In this document: positions 1 to 11,578 of the stretch, in pieces
How the letters are laid out: each line of letters opens with the position of its first letter
Position numbering within the stretch: the stretch's first letter is position 1
NCBI RefSeq assembly: GCF_017654505.1
Contig: NC_054539.1
Span: forward strand, 73,114,913-73,178,912
DNA from: Polyodon spathula
Lineage: Eukaryota; Chordata; Actinopteri; Acipenseriformes; Polyodontidae
DNA length: 64,000 nt
Direction of reading: 5' to 3'
Notes under the pieces: model-generated
Database searches by the model: none
What the model was told of the DNA's origin: nothing
The model's input: the letters and a program-made list of their open reading frames with translations, nothing else
Made by a program: the position numbers and the translations under genes

Positions 1-742
1 CAACTCTGACAGGTATTGATCTGCTACGTAAGAAGCAAGCATTGGTTTCAGGGTTTTGTTGACTCTTTCTGTTAAGTTTGTTTGTGGGTGATATGAAGTT
101 GTCAATTTTTTAACACCCAGCCATTGATCACAGACGTCCTTTAAAACTTGAGACACAAACTGTGATCCACAATCAGACAAGGAAAAGTGAGGCGTTCCCC
201 ACCTGGGGAATACTTCCTTGTAGTTTCCTGCCAACTACTATGCCTGTGGCATTCCATAAGGGAAATAATTCAACCCACTTTGAATAGTACTCTAACACAA
301 GAAGTAACTGAGTATTTCCTTTAGTACTGTGTGGCAAAGGATCCATCAAGTCTAGGCCAAGGATAATGAACTTCTGTTTGTTGGATTTTCCCAGCTGATA
401 GTCGGTTTTCCAGTTTATAAGCCTGACAGACTTGAGAATCTCATACATAATTTGCATCATCGTTCCACAGTTTAGGTCAGACATACCACATGCAATTTTT
501 ATTTTCAAGTCTCCACTCAAAGGATTGTTGTGGTAAGCATACAGAACTGGAGTGTGCAATGCTTGTAGGATATATACTTGATAAAGATATCCCTGTTTTG
601 GCTGTTTCACTTTTCTATAGACTTTCTCTTCCACTAACTCATAGCAGTTATTGCGTTCTGAATTTGTGGAAGCTTCCTCAGCAAGCAGAAGTGTTTGATA
701 CTTCTTGGTCATTTCATCGTGCATTCCAGATATCCTCATCAC
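1..742 (-). pseudogene. Gypsy integrase remnant (partial, runs off window)
   Basis: Integrase inserts the element's DNA copy into the host genome. An open stretch at 173-742 (189 codons) carries the linker to integrase (YRKVKQPKQGYLYQVY) and then the start of the catalytic core, LGLDLMDPLPHSTKG followed by YYSKWVELFPL; the Asp after LGL is the first residue of the D,D,E triad. The upstream zinc-finger region is badly eroded. Around 190-240 the frame shifts. In the new frame, towards position 1, I read the second Asp region (SDCGSQF) and YHPQTN followed by the Glu region (LTERVN). The window edge cuts the protein after that. Broken by at least one frameshift; not functional. Confidence 0.85.
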
Positions 743-914
743 TCAGTGGAAAAAGGTTCAAACCTCTCTTTCTGTATGCAGCGTGTCTGCACACTCAGAA
801 ATGTTTTCAAGAATGGAAGAAGAAATTCTTGAAAGAGCATCTGCAGCACAATTCAGTTTTCCCTTTTTATTTTCAATGGAGAAATAAATTCTTGCATGCG
901 CAACACCCACCGAA

Positions 915-1335
915 TTAGAGGAGAGTTGGGTTTACTAGTGTTAAAAACAGTGAAGCGTGATTAGTCACTACTGTAAAATGTTTCCCTTCTAAGTAGTGTC
1001 GCCACTTTTCTAGAGCCAAAATTACTGTCAAGCACTCACATTTGGTGGTTGAGTAATTTCTTTCTGGTGATGTTAAAGATCTATTGGCATAAGCAAGAAC
1101 TTTTTCTGAGGATGGAGAGGTATGTTGTCCTAGACCACAGGCACTTGCATCAGTATACATAATGAGTGACAGTTGCAAATTTGGATGTTTCAGAATTGGA
1201 GGTGAAATCAGACAATTTTTTTAAAGACTGGAATGCAGTTTGGCACACAGTAGTCCATTTTAACTTGGCACCTTTCTTCTTCAGTGCATTCAATGGTTCA
1301 GCAATTTGTGAAAGGTTGGAAACAAACCTTTAATA
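915..1335 (-). pseudogene. Gypsy RNase H domain and RT connection remnant
   Basis: RNase H removes the RNA strand during reverse transcription. The 915-1178 frame shows TDASACGLGQ (first catalytic Asp), SRSLTSPERNY-like sequence reading here as NRSLTSPERNYSTTKCE (catalytic Glu region), then ALEKWRHYLEG and TNHASL where TDHASL is usual, so the Asp of that motif reads Asn. The connection segment at 1180-1335 continues the RT thumb (sequence resembling SQIAEPLNALKKKGAKLKW) but is not in one frame with the rest. It lies between RT and integrase, as expected for Ty3/Gypsy. Confidence 0.85.
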
Positions 1336-1840
1336 TCACCCTGCAATGCCCAAAAATCTTTGAATTTCCTTGATGGTTTTAGGCTCAGGAAAACAGTTGA
1401 TGGCTTCAGTTTTCTCAGGATCAGCCTGAATCCCTTGGTTGGTTACCACATGTTCCAGAAAGTTAATTTGCTGTCTGCAAAATTGACACTTCTTTAAATT
1501 CAAAGTGAATCCAGCCCTTTCAAGTTTGCTTAAAGCTGCTTGAATATCCCGAAAATGTTGCTCCACACTAAAAGAATGATGATGTCATCCAGATATACAA
1601 ACCAGATATTCCATAACTCTCTGGTTGGTTGCAGGAGCATGTGTTAATCCAAATGGCATTACACAAAATTCATATAAGCCAAAAGGTGAACCAAAGGCAG
1701 TTTTCGTTTTACTATCACTGGCCATTTCAACATGCCAGTATCCGCTATTTAAATCCAAGGTGGTAAAAATAGATGGCACAGGTGTCATTGTCCATCAAAT
1801 CAACAGTACGAAGGTCACTCTTGAAATTAGGACTTAAAGG
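1336..1840 (-). pseudogene. Gypsy reverse transcriptase remnant
   Basis: Two adjacent frames carry the palm of a Ty3/Gypsy reverse transcriptase. The 1585-1788 frame has [15 protein letters not shown] (first catalytic Asp) and [19 protein letters not shown]. The 1336-1566 frame has HFRDIQAALSKLERAGFTLN, then KKCQFCRQQINFLEHVV and the RFLGIAG end. The catalytic motif reads VYLDDIII near 1570-1605, in a third frame between the two, so at least two small indels flank the active site. The amino-terminal RT region 5' of the FTTLDL motif is only weakly readable. Confidence 0.88.
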
Positions 1841-2889
1841 ATGTGCTGAAGTAAGAATATCTCTGTTACTAAAGGGGAACAAGGCTAAAATATGCACAAG
1901 AACACAGAAATTGGACTATGGAACAATAGGATGGACAGTGTAAATGGATGGACAACGACACCTGTGCCTTCTGCCAGTTGTGCTGTCAATTCAACGCTTG
2001 TCTTCTTTCTATTCCTTAAGGATATTATCTTCAAGTAACATCCTTGTTAGACAGCTTTTTGGGTCTTCCAGTCCTGGGTTTGTAAATTATAGATGATGTT
2101 TCTCTGTACTTGTTGATTATACATAGGATACCACACCTTGATGCAAGCTATTTCACTCAATGTTTTAACTTCTTTATGCAAGTCAAGGTTGTTATAATAG
2201 TAGAATACACTAGTGGAGGCTTTGCGTACATTGTTGATGCACATGATCATCAGAGTAGAAAAATGCAACATGTCTAAGGCTTTTGCACAGCAGTGTACTT
2301 TAGATAGTTGATTGTTTCCTGCAGTATTTCCAGCTCTTCTCACTGTCTTCACAGATAGATAAGGATTTTTGCATGGAACGCAATTGGATAATAAAGTCAG
2401 GTGATGATTTCGATCTCTCGTTCCTGACTTCACATTACTAACACTGCCTTAGGGCATAATGACGAGAGAGAAGGAATCTGAGTTGCAAATCTCAGTACAA
2501 AGGGGACGCAGCCGGAGCACTGTGTTTTTGTTTGTTTATTTGTGTAACAGGACTAGCAAGTTGGAAAGCTGCAGCCACAAAACCAGCACAGACCCCACAG
2601 CACGACTAGCACTGCAGAGCACAGATAACCCAGCACAACAGAGCAGCACTGTACCACAACCGCAGCACTTTCCCGTGCACTTGTGGATTACTGTACTGTG
2701 TTATTATTTTGTGAAACCTTTTTGTTTAGGATTTAAAACCCGCCGTTTACTGGTATAGGGGTGAAACGGGGGGGGGGGGGGGGGGTTTCAATCCCAAATA
2801 AAAAGATTTCACAAAATAACAACACAGTACAGTGATTATTATTAATTAAAAACAGGCTGTTTGGACATTGTCTTTGTCACCCACACCAC
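1841..2889. other. Unassigned block between Gypsy RT and protease; likely insertion or strongly decayed pol
   Basis: No Gypsy domain is readable here, although the RT amino-terminus and protease-RT linker should be close. A 128-codon minus-strand frame (2047-2433) has no recognisable family. The right part (about 2460-2840) holds CAGCAC-rich sequence, a 55-nt inverted repeat and an 18-base G run, unlike the flanking element. An inserted repeat is the simplest explanation. Confidence 0.4.
2687..2836. repeat. Imperfect inverted repeat (foldback) with poly-G loop
   Basis: Left arm 2687-2741 (contains ACTGTACTGTGTTATTATTT) is complementary with few mismatches to right arm 2783-2836 (contains AACAACACAGTACAGTGATT). 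The roughly 40-nt loop includes about 18 consecutive G at 2768-2785. It sits inside the Gypsy remnant. Confidence 0.75.
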
Positions 2890-3082
2890 TCATCTCCTGA
2901 CAGGCATGTATGCAAAGAGATCAGATTGAAAAAAAACATAGAATAGACGGCAAACCTTGACGTACGCAGCCACGGCACAGTACTGCAAGTGCTCTTTCAT
3001 TTGACGTACATGCGAATGTACATGCGTCCTGGAGCTGAAGTGGTTATCAGTAAAATGTTTGGTATAGGGCGAATCATTACCT

Positions 3083-3298
3083 TCAGAAGAAGTCCAAGAC
3101 ATCACTTGCACATTTCCTGGTTGAAATAGACATTTTCTGTGTTTTGTCCTTTGGAAAACTGTATTCTTGATTCCAGACATCAATATGCAATCCACTTTGA
3201 GTGATGAAATCCAAACCAAGAACCAAGGCATATGCTAATTTATCACAAGGTATTAGATGGATCTGGACTATTAGATAGATATGACACTTATTGAACAT
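3083..3298 (-). pseudogene. Gypsy protease C-terminal remnant
   Basis: The frame ends in ALVLGLDFITQSGLHIDV followed by WNQEYSF. This is the carboxy-terminal part of a retropepsin-like protease (LG.DF..) that normally cleaves the gag-pol polyprotein. The active-site DTG/DSG triplet expected upstream (higher coordinates) was not found in frame. Between this and gag (about 3300-3684) a nucleocapsid zinc knuckle was not clearly seen. Confidence 0.7.
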
Positions 3299-3684
3299 TA
3301 GCCACTCTTCCAGTTACCGTGGAAACAGGATTCTCCTTTCACATTTTGAGTTTTATCACCCGATGTTAAGCTTCTTGATTCAGGTGGCCTGGCTTGCTTA
3401 TACCAGAGACAATTTGCAGGTGAATGCAGTACATTACATCATCAGCATAGTGATGTGACTTAGAGATAAAAGAAGACTTTCTCATAGATCTATAGACCTT
3501 CTATAGATCTCCCAGCAGTTTTCCCTTTGTTGACTAAAGCTTTATGCTGTTCATATTCTTGCTGATGTTGCTAATCTCGCTCCAACTGACCTCACAGTAT
3601 CGGTTCTCTTCTTCTTTCTGAATTCCTGTTCTTATTCGCTCTACCAGCTTGTCTTCTGATAAGAAAGCAGCCATGAAACATTCC

Positions 3685-4348
3685 TTAAACTGACCAGGTT
3701 CTCACATAGTTCCATGTGGTCTCCCACCAATCTCGTGCAGTACCGTGCAGCACGCTTCTTAATGTTGCCAGGAATTCCTCATTAGACATAGGTTGAAGAG
3801 CAAGAAAGCCTTGACATTTTTCTAAATACAGAATAGGATCTGCATCATCTTCAGTTCTGTCAAGTCTTGGAAACATCAATTTAATGGGTAGCTTTACATT
3901 CAAACATCTTGAACCTGCACCCTTTTCTGGTTGTATATGTTTCTTGAAGTAATTAATTCATTCACATTAGGTTCCAAAGTAACCGCTTGGTTTTTCAATT
4001 GCATAACCCAGTTAGACAATATCTCCATTTACTTACACATGCTGTCCTGTAAGTTTTTAACATCTAAACACATCTGAGATTGAAGCTATTTAACATCATT
4101 ATATATCTGTTGTACTAAGCTCTGCACAGTTTGAGATCTGGAATGCAATTCTTGACGCAATTCTACTGCTAACTTTAATATTCCATTTGACTTCCTCTTT
4201 AATCTTAAAAGATTCTCCCACAATTTTTTCTACAATTAAATCTAGATTTTATTTTTTTTTTATCTGTAGTGGAAGGAGTGATCATAGTATCGCTCAAATG
4301 CTTCTCCATATACTTATCAAAACATGGGTCCAACACTTCACTTGACAT
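3685..4348 (-). pseudogene. Gypsy gag remnant
   Basis: The frame at 3685-3903 shows DDADPILYLEKCQGFLAL, then LATLRSVLHGTARDWWE, the core of the retrotransposon Gag domain that builds the particle. Upstream in the transcript the sequence is lysine- and glutamine-rich and could be an amino-terminal coiled region. A plausible start is the minus-strand ATG at 4346-4348, followed by SSEVLDPCFDKYMEKHLSD. Stops and frameshifts separate it from the Gag core. The start sits about 370 bases downstream of the primer binding site. Confidence 0.75.
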
Positions 4349-4718
4349 TTTGCCCTAATATTTATACAACTCTTCCTGCCATGACATCCATTGTGCCTGG
4401 AACAACTCTTGTGTCTCTTACAGATTATTTGACTGATTCTATATTCTGAAGCAAAACATTGAATTCAGATCTGTGAATGCTTCCCGTAGGTCTAGGTGAA
4501 GGTTAAGGTAATAAAGATGGGTCAGCCGTTGCATTATCAACATGTAAATTTAACAACAAAACTTTGTGAGGCCACTGGAGAACTAAGAAACAGGTACAGC
4601 TTCTAATAATTTTTCTTTGCCTATCAAAACAAGCTCAACCAAATTAACCTTTCCATAATGCCCTTCTACCATTGCAAAATAAATAACAAAACACCTATCA
4701 GTATCTTTAACAAAGTTC

Positions 4719-4736
4719 GTCCCATCTGGGGTGCCA
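4719..4736 (-). promoter_or_regulatory. Retrotransposon primer binding site
   Basis: The minus strand reads TGGCACCCCAGATGGGAC. It begins with TGG, which pairs with the CCA end of a tRNA, and lies about 5 bases downstream of an LTR end (GTCACA). This is the normal place and form of a Gypsy primer binding site. The priming tRNA was not identified. Confidence 0.7.
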
Positions 4737-4741
4737 CATTT

Positions 4742-5442
4742 TGTGACGGAATTTGTCCAGGATGCCAGGTAGTCATTCATTTCTGACCTACCATTTAATA
4801 ATATCAACTAAATCGTCACTATTTAGCTGAGCAAAGGTTAGTGTGACAGCGGAGGTCCGTGCTGGCTATCGGACGCATGCGTGATTCTGTGGTTGGGGGG
4901 TGGGTTTGGGGGGTGGTCAGCCCTGCTGGACCCGCCTGCCAATCATGGCGCTGATACAAAGAGGTTGAGCGAGGGTGTGTTGCTGTGACCTCTTTAACTG
5001 GTTGGGGGCCGGTCTTGGGAGGACGGCCGATCCCATAAGAATTACGCTGACCTATTCCTTGTAGAGCAAACAGATAACATTTAATACACACAAGAAAATG
5101 ATCGCCGGTCATCATTTGAAAATACTGTATCCCAGTTAAACAAGTCACGTCACATTTAAGCATAAATCCCAATTATCAGGATCCCGATTAAACGGTGCCG
5201 ACTATTATTTCAACACCATTTGTTTTGCACCCTCTAGCGGCTACTACATCCAACGGTCACGGTCTGAACTAAAAGGTAATACACAGTAATATTTTGACCT
5301 ATATTTCATAAATACATTCAGAATTTCTGTATTTTCCTCACCTTTATTTTTCTTAAAACGACCCATTAAAGCTTAACGATAAAAAAAAAATTGGCAGAAT
5401 TGTCAATTGTAAATGAGCACGACTCATGGCCTGTGTGTGACA
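4742..5442 (-). repeat. Probable 5' LTR of the Gypsy element
   Basis: The inner end is well placed: the minus strand ends in GTCACA just before the primer binding site. The outer end is a guess at the plus-strand TGTGTGACA ending at 5442, which gives TG...CA ends and about 700 bp. An earlier CA near 5284 is an alternative. The partner LTR is outside the window, so the limits cannot be proved here. Confidence 0.45.
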
Positions 5443-5996
5443 ACCCGTTTTGCGTACAATTGCTGATTTCCAATTATTGTAAACACCGTATCCCTGTCAT
5501 GTGTTACCCTGAAAATGCAACTAGGAGAACAAAAGCAGGCATCTCTTGTTACGGAATACTGAAGCCAGAGATGTGTTTTAATCTTAATTTACTAACCTAT
5601 TCACTCTCTGCTAACTTTCCTTAACTACAGTACTTCTCTCTGACGGCTTCCTAATGCGAGCTTTTCAGTTGGTCAAATTGAAATTGATGTAGCTTAAAAA
5701 AAAGGGTGGTGAGTAAGTAGATTCAAGAAAATGCTCAAGTCTTTTTCTTCAATCAGTTGTTAGGTTTATTGAAATATACATGGAGTCTGGTCCCAGGTAC
5801 AGGACAAACAGATTACTCGTTCTTACAATTTTTGCATGACATTAAGTACCCCTCTGTATAGATGGTCCACCTCCTCTTTCTCTGACATTTAACCAATAGC
5901 AAAGGTACAACACATTAATTCTGTTACCATATACTATTTAATTTAGTGTGCGTGTCTGTCTGTGTAGTCTAGTGTGATGACTTCTGAAATCAGTGC

Positions 5997-6200
5997 ATTC
6001 CTCTTCAGATCCCTGGTGCCCCAAAAGGACCATACATCTGGTTTTTGTCATCTTCCTTGTTCCTATTTCTCCGTATTGCTTGAAACCCTTAGAGTCCAGT
6101 GGCATTATCTCTTATTCTCCCTGAGAACCTTTGGGTCCAATGGCAATCCCTGCTTGGCATTCCAAAAGTCTGGCCTGGCCTCTTCTGGTCCACAGCGCTG
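5997..6200 (-). pseudogene. Possible decayed collagen-like (Gly-X-Y) sequence
   Basis: On the minus strand several short pieces in different frames read as Gly-X-Y triplets: GPKGSQGE, then GEIGT, then GPFGAPG. They lie in the same direction within 200 bases. No single open frame joins them and stops intervene, so at best this is a broken collagen exon or retrocopy. Short Gly-rich pieces can arise by chance, so confidence is low. Confidence 0.25.
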
Positions 6201-6550
6201 TTATAGGTTACAGTCAATGCTGGGCAAGAAGCTTGAACACGCAAGGGCTCTATCAATTGTTAGCAGTACATGCAATTTGAACCAAACAGTCTGCTATCTG
6301 CAATATTAGTCTCTTTTCAGAAAAGAACACCAGTATAGCTCTGCCAGTCCACATGCATAGCAAACTGCTCATCAATTGTTGATTAGCAGTTTTCCAACAG
6401 AAATAGAGTAGGCGGGTATTTTTGGAATAATTTATTGTGATTTGCAAGTATCTACATTCAGGCTTGTCAGTCAGAAGAGCTGTTTGATAATACTGGTGAC
6501 AGATTGAACAATGTACAGGATAAAATTAAAAAAAGGATAATATACATTTT

Positions 6551-6630
6551 TGGCCAACCCAAGTTCACGCTCCTTAGCAGTGTGCAATGTTTTTTTTAAA
6601 CTGCTAAGGAGAGTGAACTTTGATGGGCCA
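6551..6630. repeat. Hairpin with 31-nt arms
   Basis: Arm 6551-6581 (AGTTCACGCTCCTTAGCAGT at its inner end) pairs with arm 6600-6630; 27 of 31 positions match, around an 18-nt T-rich loop. It may be a small MITE remnant or a structured RNA. Nothing in the sequence decides between them. Confidence 0.7.
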
Positions 6631-9600
6631 AGGGGACAGCGCATGCACTGATTTCTTAAATAATGTGTGCATTCACCAACTTGCTGGGTAATAGCATGCA
6701 GTGTTAACTCCATGAATGCAGATTACACTGGCTTTGTTCCAGTACCTTCAAATTGCACACCTCACAGTGCAGGCTATTGAGTACATTTACAGACCTTTAG
6801 CAATGCGTTTAAACTGTCATATACAGTACTGTATCTGATGAAATGATTAACTGGGATTCAGAAGCTGTTTCATCACTCTGTTTTATACACATTGGGGCTA
6901 TTCACTCATACATGTTTCTTTAAATGAGTTTAGTGAATTGGGCCCATTGTTTTAGTTTTATGACCATTAAAGACTTAACGGTAATGTAAACAACAAATCA
7001 TTAACACATTTTCTTCTAACAGATGTTTAATATAATTTTTCCTTTAAAGGTGCTGTATTTTTAGTGTGCATTTTGTTACAATTTTAAGCTTTCCCATCTG
7101 GTGCAAGGAATAATAAATTGAGGAAAATCCAGCAATCCTGAATCTTTGAATACTGCTCTAGTGTGTATATGATTGTGACCAATGTCTATTTGTATCTCGA
7201 TTTAGACAAGTAGTGATGTTTCGAATACCTAGTAAACAAACTCAGAAACTATGTATATCATGACCGGTAAACATCATATTGCATATAGGGATTGCGTGGA
7301 GCCTTTGCTTTTCAGGTCAAGGTTACAGAATACTAAACCAATCTGCTTGCAGTATAAGAGTAACAATGATGATCCAACGTGGAGACTCTTTGGTACAAAT
7401 TTGAGTCCTATTTATTTTCAACAAGACACAGTGCAGTTGGTACTACTGTACAGTAGGAGGAGTTCTGTGTGCAAGGCAATGATGGCAGACACCAGAATAC
7501 ACCTGATTCTAGCTTGAAATGTTTTTAAAAAGATTGTAAAAGGGTTTAAGGGCAGCATGTCCTTCCAAGTGGTTTTCACACCAGCTTGTTTAACATAAAG
7601 CTGCTGCCAATGAGAATGGTTTCAGGACCGAGCCTCTGCCATAGCTCTCCAGCAGCAGAACAGCAGACTAGCTTGTGGAATGTGAATGAGAGTAGATTGT
7701 AGTGTACCTAAAGCATCCATTATAGATGGAGCAGGACGTGCTTCATTAGAGGCTGCTGTTTGTTAGGTCATCTCATGTATATAAAGATGCTGATTGTTTT
7801 AAGAGTGTTCCTGGTCTTCACAGGGAACTGTTGTTTCTTTTGTTTTTTGTGTATGTCACGTCCACTTTTGTGTTTTCAGACTCTTTTCTACTTCTGCTTT
7901 TTGCAATTTGAATAACGGAAGGGAGCTGATACTAAATTAATAATATTCCCTTGTTCATTCCCTTTGACTTTAAAGATTTCAAAGCCTGAAAACATGTACA
8001 TATAATCATATTATTTAATCCAATTGTTAATTCTGAAAGGTCATTGAGTGTGAATCGCACGGCTGTCTGCATATCTTGGGTGCTGGTTACAGTATAGCCC
8101 TTTGCTTCCCAGGCTGAGCAGCTGCTAGCAAGGGTCAAGAGGAAGACAATGCAGGACCTCTGCACAGAGAACAAGTGTCTCGTTAAAGGGTGTGGGGCTG
8201 TTATTATCCGAAAAAAACATGATTTAATACTGTCTCAATGCTGTGCAATTGTATTTTTATGTTGCTTTTTGTGAGAATCACCTTTCAGTGTTTTGCAATC
8301 CAATAAAGCATTTGCAAACAAATAGGCTTTAAAGACTGGGTTTAAAAACTGTCAATGATTGACTGTCCTTAACGGATCCCAACCCTGAAACTAAGAGTAG
8401 GGAATCATGTGTTAGATGAGCACAGGCATGTGTCAGCACATTCAGACGTCAAATCTGAGTCAACGCTATATTCTTAAAAATCAATTATATGGCGTTTTAT
8501 AAAGATAGGTGCTATGTGTTCAAAGAGGTTGAGTCAGTGCTCCGTAATAACATCATTCAAAACATATTTATTTAATTCTTAAAATGGTAGCAGAAGAGAA
8601 TAAGAAAGATGTATTAAGAAATAAAAACAATATATCTTTGTCTAGGCTGCTGAAAGATTTCTTAGCACATGTAATGTATTATTTTACTAGGCTATTTAAA
8701 GACGCCCGTCCTGTTTGTTTTGAAAGCGAGCCTCCGTAAACAGGAAGTATATGGAGGTGTTTCTCTTGCTGCTCTGTATACAGTGTACCCTGTTTGTGTT
8801 TAGCAGGTCGGTGTGAGTGCACTGCTGTTCAGATGAGAGCAATACTGCCTGTCAGCATTTTCCTACAGAGCTGCTGGTTTGCGTGTAGCCACTATTACCA
8901 GAACCTGCCCTTTAACTGCTGTCGGTTTGCTGTCTGCGTTTTGTCTTTAGGCACACTATTAAAGCCTCTATTCTACAGGCTAAAGATTGTGTGCCTGACA
9001 TTTATATCCTGGTTTAGCACAAACCGTAATGTTTGTTTGCAGAAATATTTTGCTATTGGTAGTGTTTCCATACATATCCACAGCACACCTCTCCCTGTTC
9101 TGTAGGGATTCACTGCCGTTTGCCACAAACACTGAGGAAGCTGATAATCTTGCCTGTCTCAGTCTTCTTAACAGATCCCTGTGATTGAGGGATTCAGTGT
9201 AAACCTGACATGATTGACTTTGTCTGGAGACAGAGCTGGCAGCTGGGAACGAGCGAGTGGGATGGTTATTGCAAGGGATGGATGCTTTCTACTTTTGTCG
9301 TCATATAGAATGTAGCCCTTGAATATCTCATAGCAGTCTGAAAAACTAGAACTTGTGAGGGAGGACAGGTTAATGTTGTGCATGCTATTAATACAACATG
9401 CAGAGTTTGTGGTTACAGAAGCAGTTTACCTACCAAGCAATGGAAAAGATGAGATGTTCTTGTGCTGGGTTGTTTGATTAATTAATTTTCATGTTGCTGT
9501 TATTTTTGTTGTAATGTTTTATTATATTTGCATACTCTTAAACGCGCCTTTCTTTTCCTATAAACAATGTGAAATGGTGATCCAACACATTTTTGTTTTG

Positions 9601-9703
9601 TTACAGTATTGTAGTGTCTGAAATACAAAATGTATAAAAGTTAGAAAGAAAAAAAAAGTAAAAAAAATAAGCTTCAAGCTGTCTGTAGAGCAAATGACTG
9701 CTT

Positions 9704-9742
9704 AAAAACAAACAAACAAACAAACAAACAAACAAACAAACA
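9704..9742. repeat. (CAAA)n microsatellite
   Basis: About nine perfect tandem CAAA/ACAA units. Confidence 0.95.
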
Positions 9743-11508
9743 GGTCAAATTTATGGCAGCGTGGTTTCCATTTCACACGCTTTGTATTTTGTCTGTTTGT
9801 GTTATACAGTGACATCAGCACTAATACGATTGACAGTAGCAACTTAAACATCTTAAAACAAACTTGAAAAAAAAAGATTAAATGCTTCAAAAACGTTTGT
9901 TCACTAGTACAGAGCAATGTGTATGCAAACTTTCACAACAAAATGGACAAAATAACTTCCCCATTTTTTTTTTGGCACCTTTTGTCCTTTAAACTAGAAC
10001 AACAGTGTTGTACACATCCCTGAATCCTTTCTTACTAAGAATCCTTGAAAGGATATTTGTATCTTCTTTGAGTACTTGCTAAATGTTTTTAATGCGGGGT
10101 GAAACCCCCAAAACATTATTTCTAGTAATACAGAAAGACATTGGATCGTTTCCTGCTAATTTGAACCAATTCATACCCCTTGGTCACTTGCCATGACTGG
10201 TACTGTCTCAATACCAGCTGGAGGTTAATGTGATAAACGCCACCCTTCAACATGGTCCGCTCCAAGATCTGTTTTCACTTTTTAACAAAGACCCAGAAGA
10301 AAGGATTTGCTCAGGTCCTCAGTGTTCCAACACATTTTGACAACCAGATCCATCAACAGATTCCTTATCCTGCAGCTAACAGTAGCTCATAAGAAAAGAG
10401 TTTATTTCCAAGTGTCCTGGCTTATTGAATTACGATCACTTTATTGGGTATCCACAGTAAACACCATTGGTTAAAAGCACTATTGAATTCCTTTCTGGTT
10501 TCAGGCATGTCATTTCCTGCCATGGTCTTGTTTTTTTTAAGACAGGCCGGTCACTCAAGCACATGAAACTATACAGGATATATAAAACAATCAGCACATT
10601 CCTGGGAAGGAGAGTGAGGTCATTGTTGTGAAATGCAAGGGGAAAAAACGGGAGGACCTTGAAGTTGAGCTGTTGTCGGTCCTCCAGGGTAGTCATTTGA
10701 ACACTGTGAATTCACTGACTTAGATGGGATTCCTGAGGCGTAGATGGGATTCCTGAGGTAGCATGGGTATTGGCAAAGGTCAAAATACTTTATGCCGTTT
10801 TTCTACAGTGTACTACAGCAGCTAATCTACAAAATACTGTACACTCTGTTTGCTGAGTTAAAAAAGCAGCTGCTTATATCTATGGTGAGGGTGGCATTTT
10901 TTTAAAGATCTAAAACAAAACCCTAATTTATTGTAAGTACAATTATTCTAATTTTATTTTAAGTATAATTATTCAGGCGAAGATGGATTTTAACAGTGCT
11001 GACCCTTCCATCATTACAACCAGCTTCTGAGTTCCACCAGCAGTAAAACAGCAAGTTGTATAGTGGAACTATATGCACTGCGATGATTGTAATGTGGAAG
11101 TGAGAATATTTAGGTGTCTGGGTAATGTTACTGTACATGATTGAGTAATTAAAGCAGCAAGGGTTTTGATTGTGGACTTTAAGCAATCTGAAAGAAAGTG
11201 TTTTTGTCACAAGGCCACAGATGAGTGATCGGTTTCACGGTATCCCACAAACAAACAACTGTGAGTCAGAGGTGAAGTGCTGCATGAGCGTGGAGCCCCC
11301 CCCTCCCCCCCGCTGTTAAAGGCACTTGACATCAGTGCATTTATTTCTAGCTGACACCTTTCCTTTTAAATAACATTTTAAAAAACAACACGTTTTTTTA
11401 AAGGGTAGGTTAGTCATCACAAACAAACGAAGCGTGAAAGTTCTTGTCTTTTTTCAGTGCGCGCATCTCTGTGGTTTCAGCAACGAAGCTGGAAATTGTG
11501 TATGTGAG

Positions 11509-11578
11509 CGGGTGGGAGGCGGGGGGAGGTTGGGGGGGGTGCATCCTGTGAGACATGTACAGGTGGTTGGGGGGGGGG
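11509..11578 (+). other. G-rich block with G-quadruplex potential
   Basis: Runs GGG, GGG, GGGGGG and GGGGGGGG occur with short loops at 11509-11539, and a run of about 12 G follows at 11568-11579. This meets the usual four-run pattern for a G-quadruplex. There is no adjacent gene to give it a role. Confidence 0.6.

Larger units (their letters stand above)
1..5442 (-). mobile_element. Ty3/Gypsy LTR retrotransposon, degenerate, 5' LTR to integrase
   Basis: On the minus strand the order is probable LTR, primer binding site, gag, protease, reverse transcriptase, RNase H, integrase. That is the Ty3/Gypsy order, with integrase after RNase H. Every domain is broken by stops or frameshifts, so this copy cannot make its polyprotein. 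The window begins inside the integrase core, so the rest of the integrase and the 3' LTR would lie before position 1. About 1 kb between protease and RT (1841-2889) is not recognisable as pol and contains a foldback sequence and a poly-G tract, which suggests a later insertion. Family assignment rests on motif recognition and is confident; the clade within Gypsy is not determined. Confidence 0.88.
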
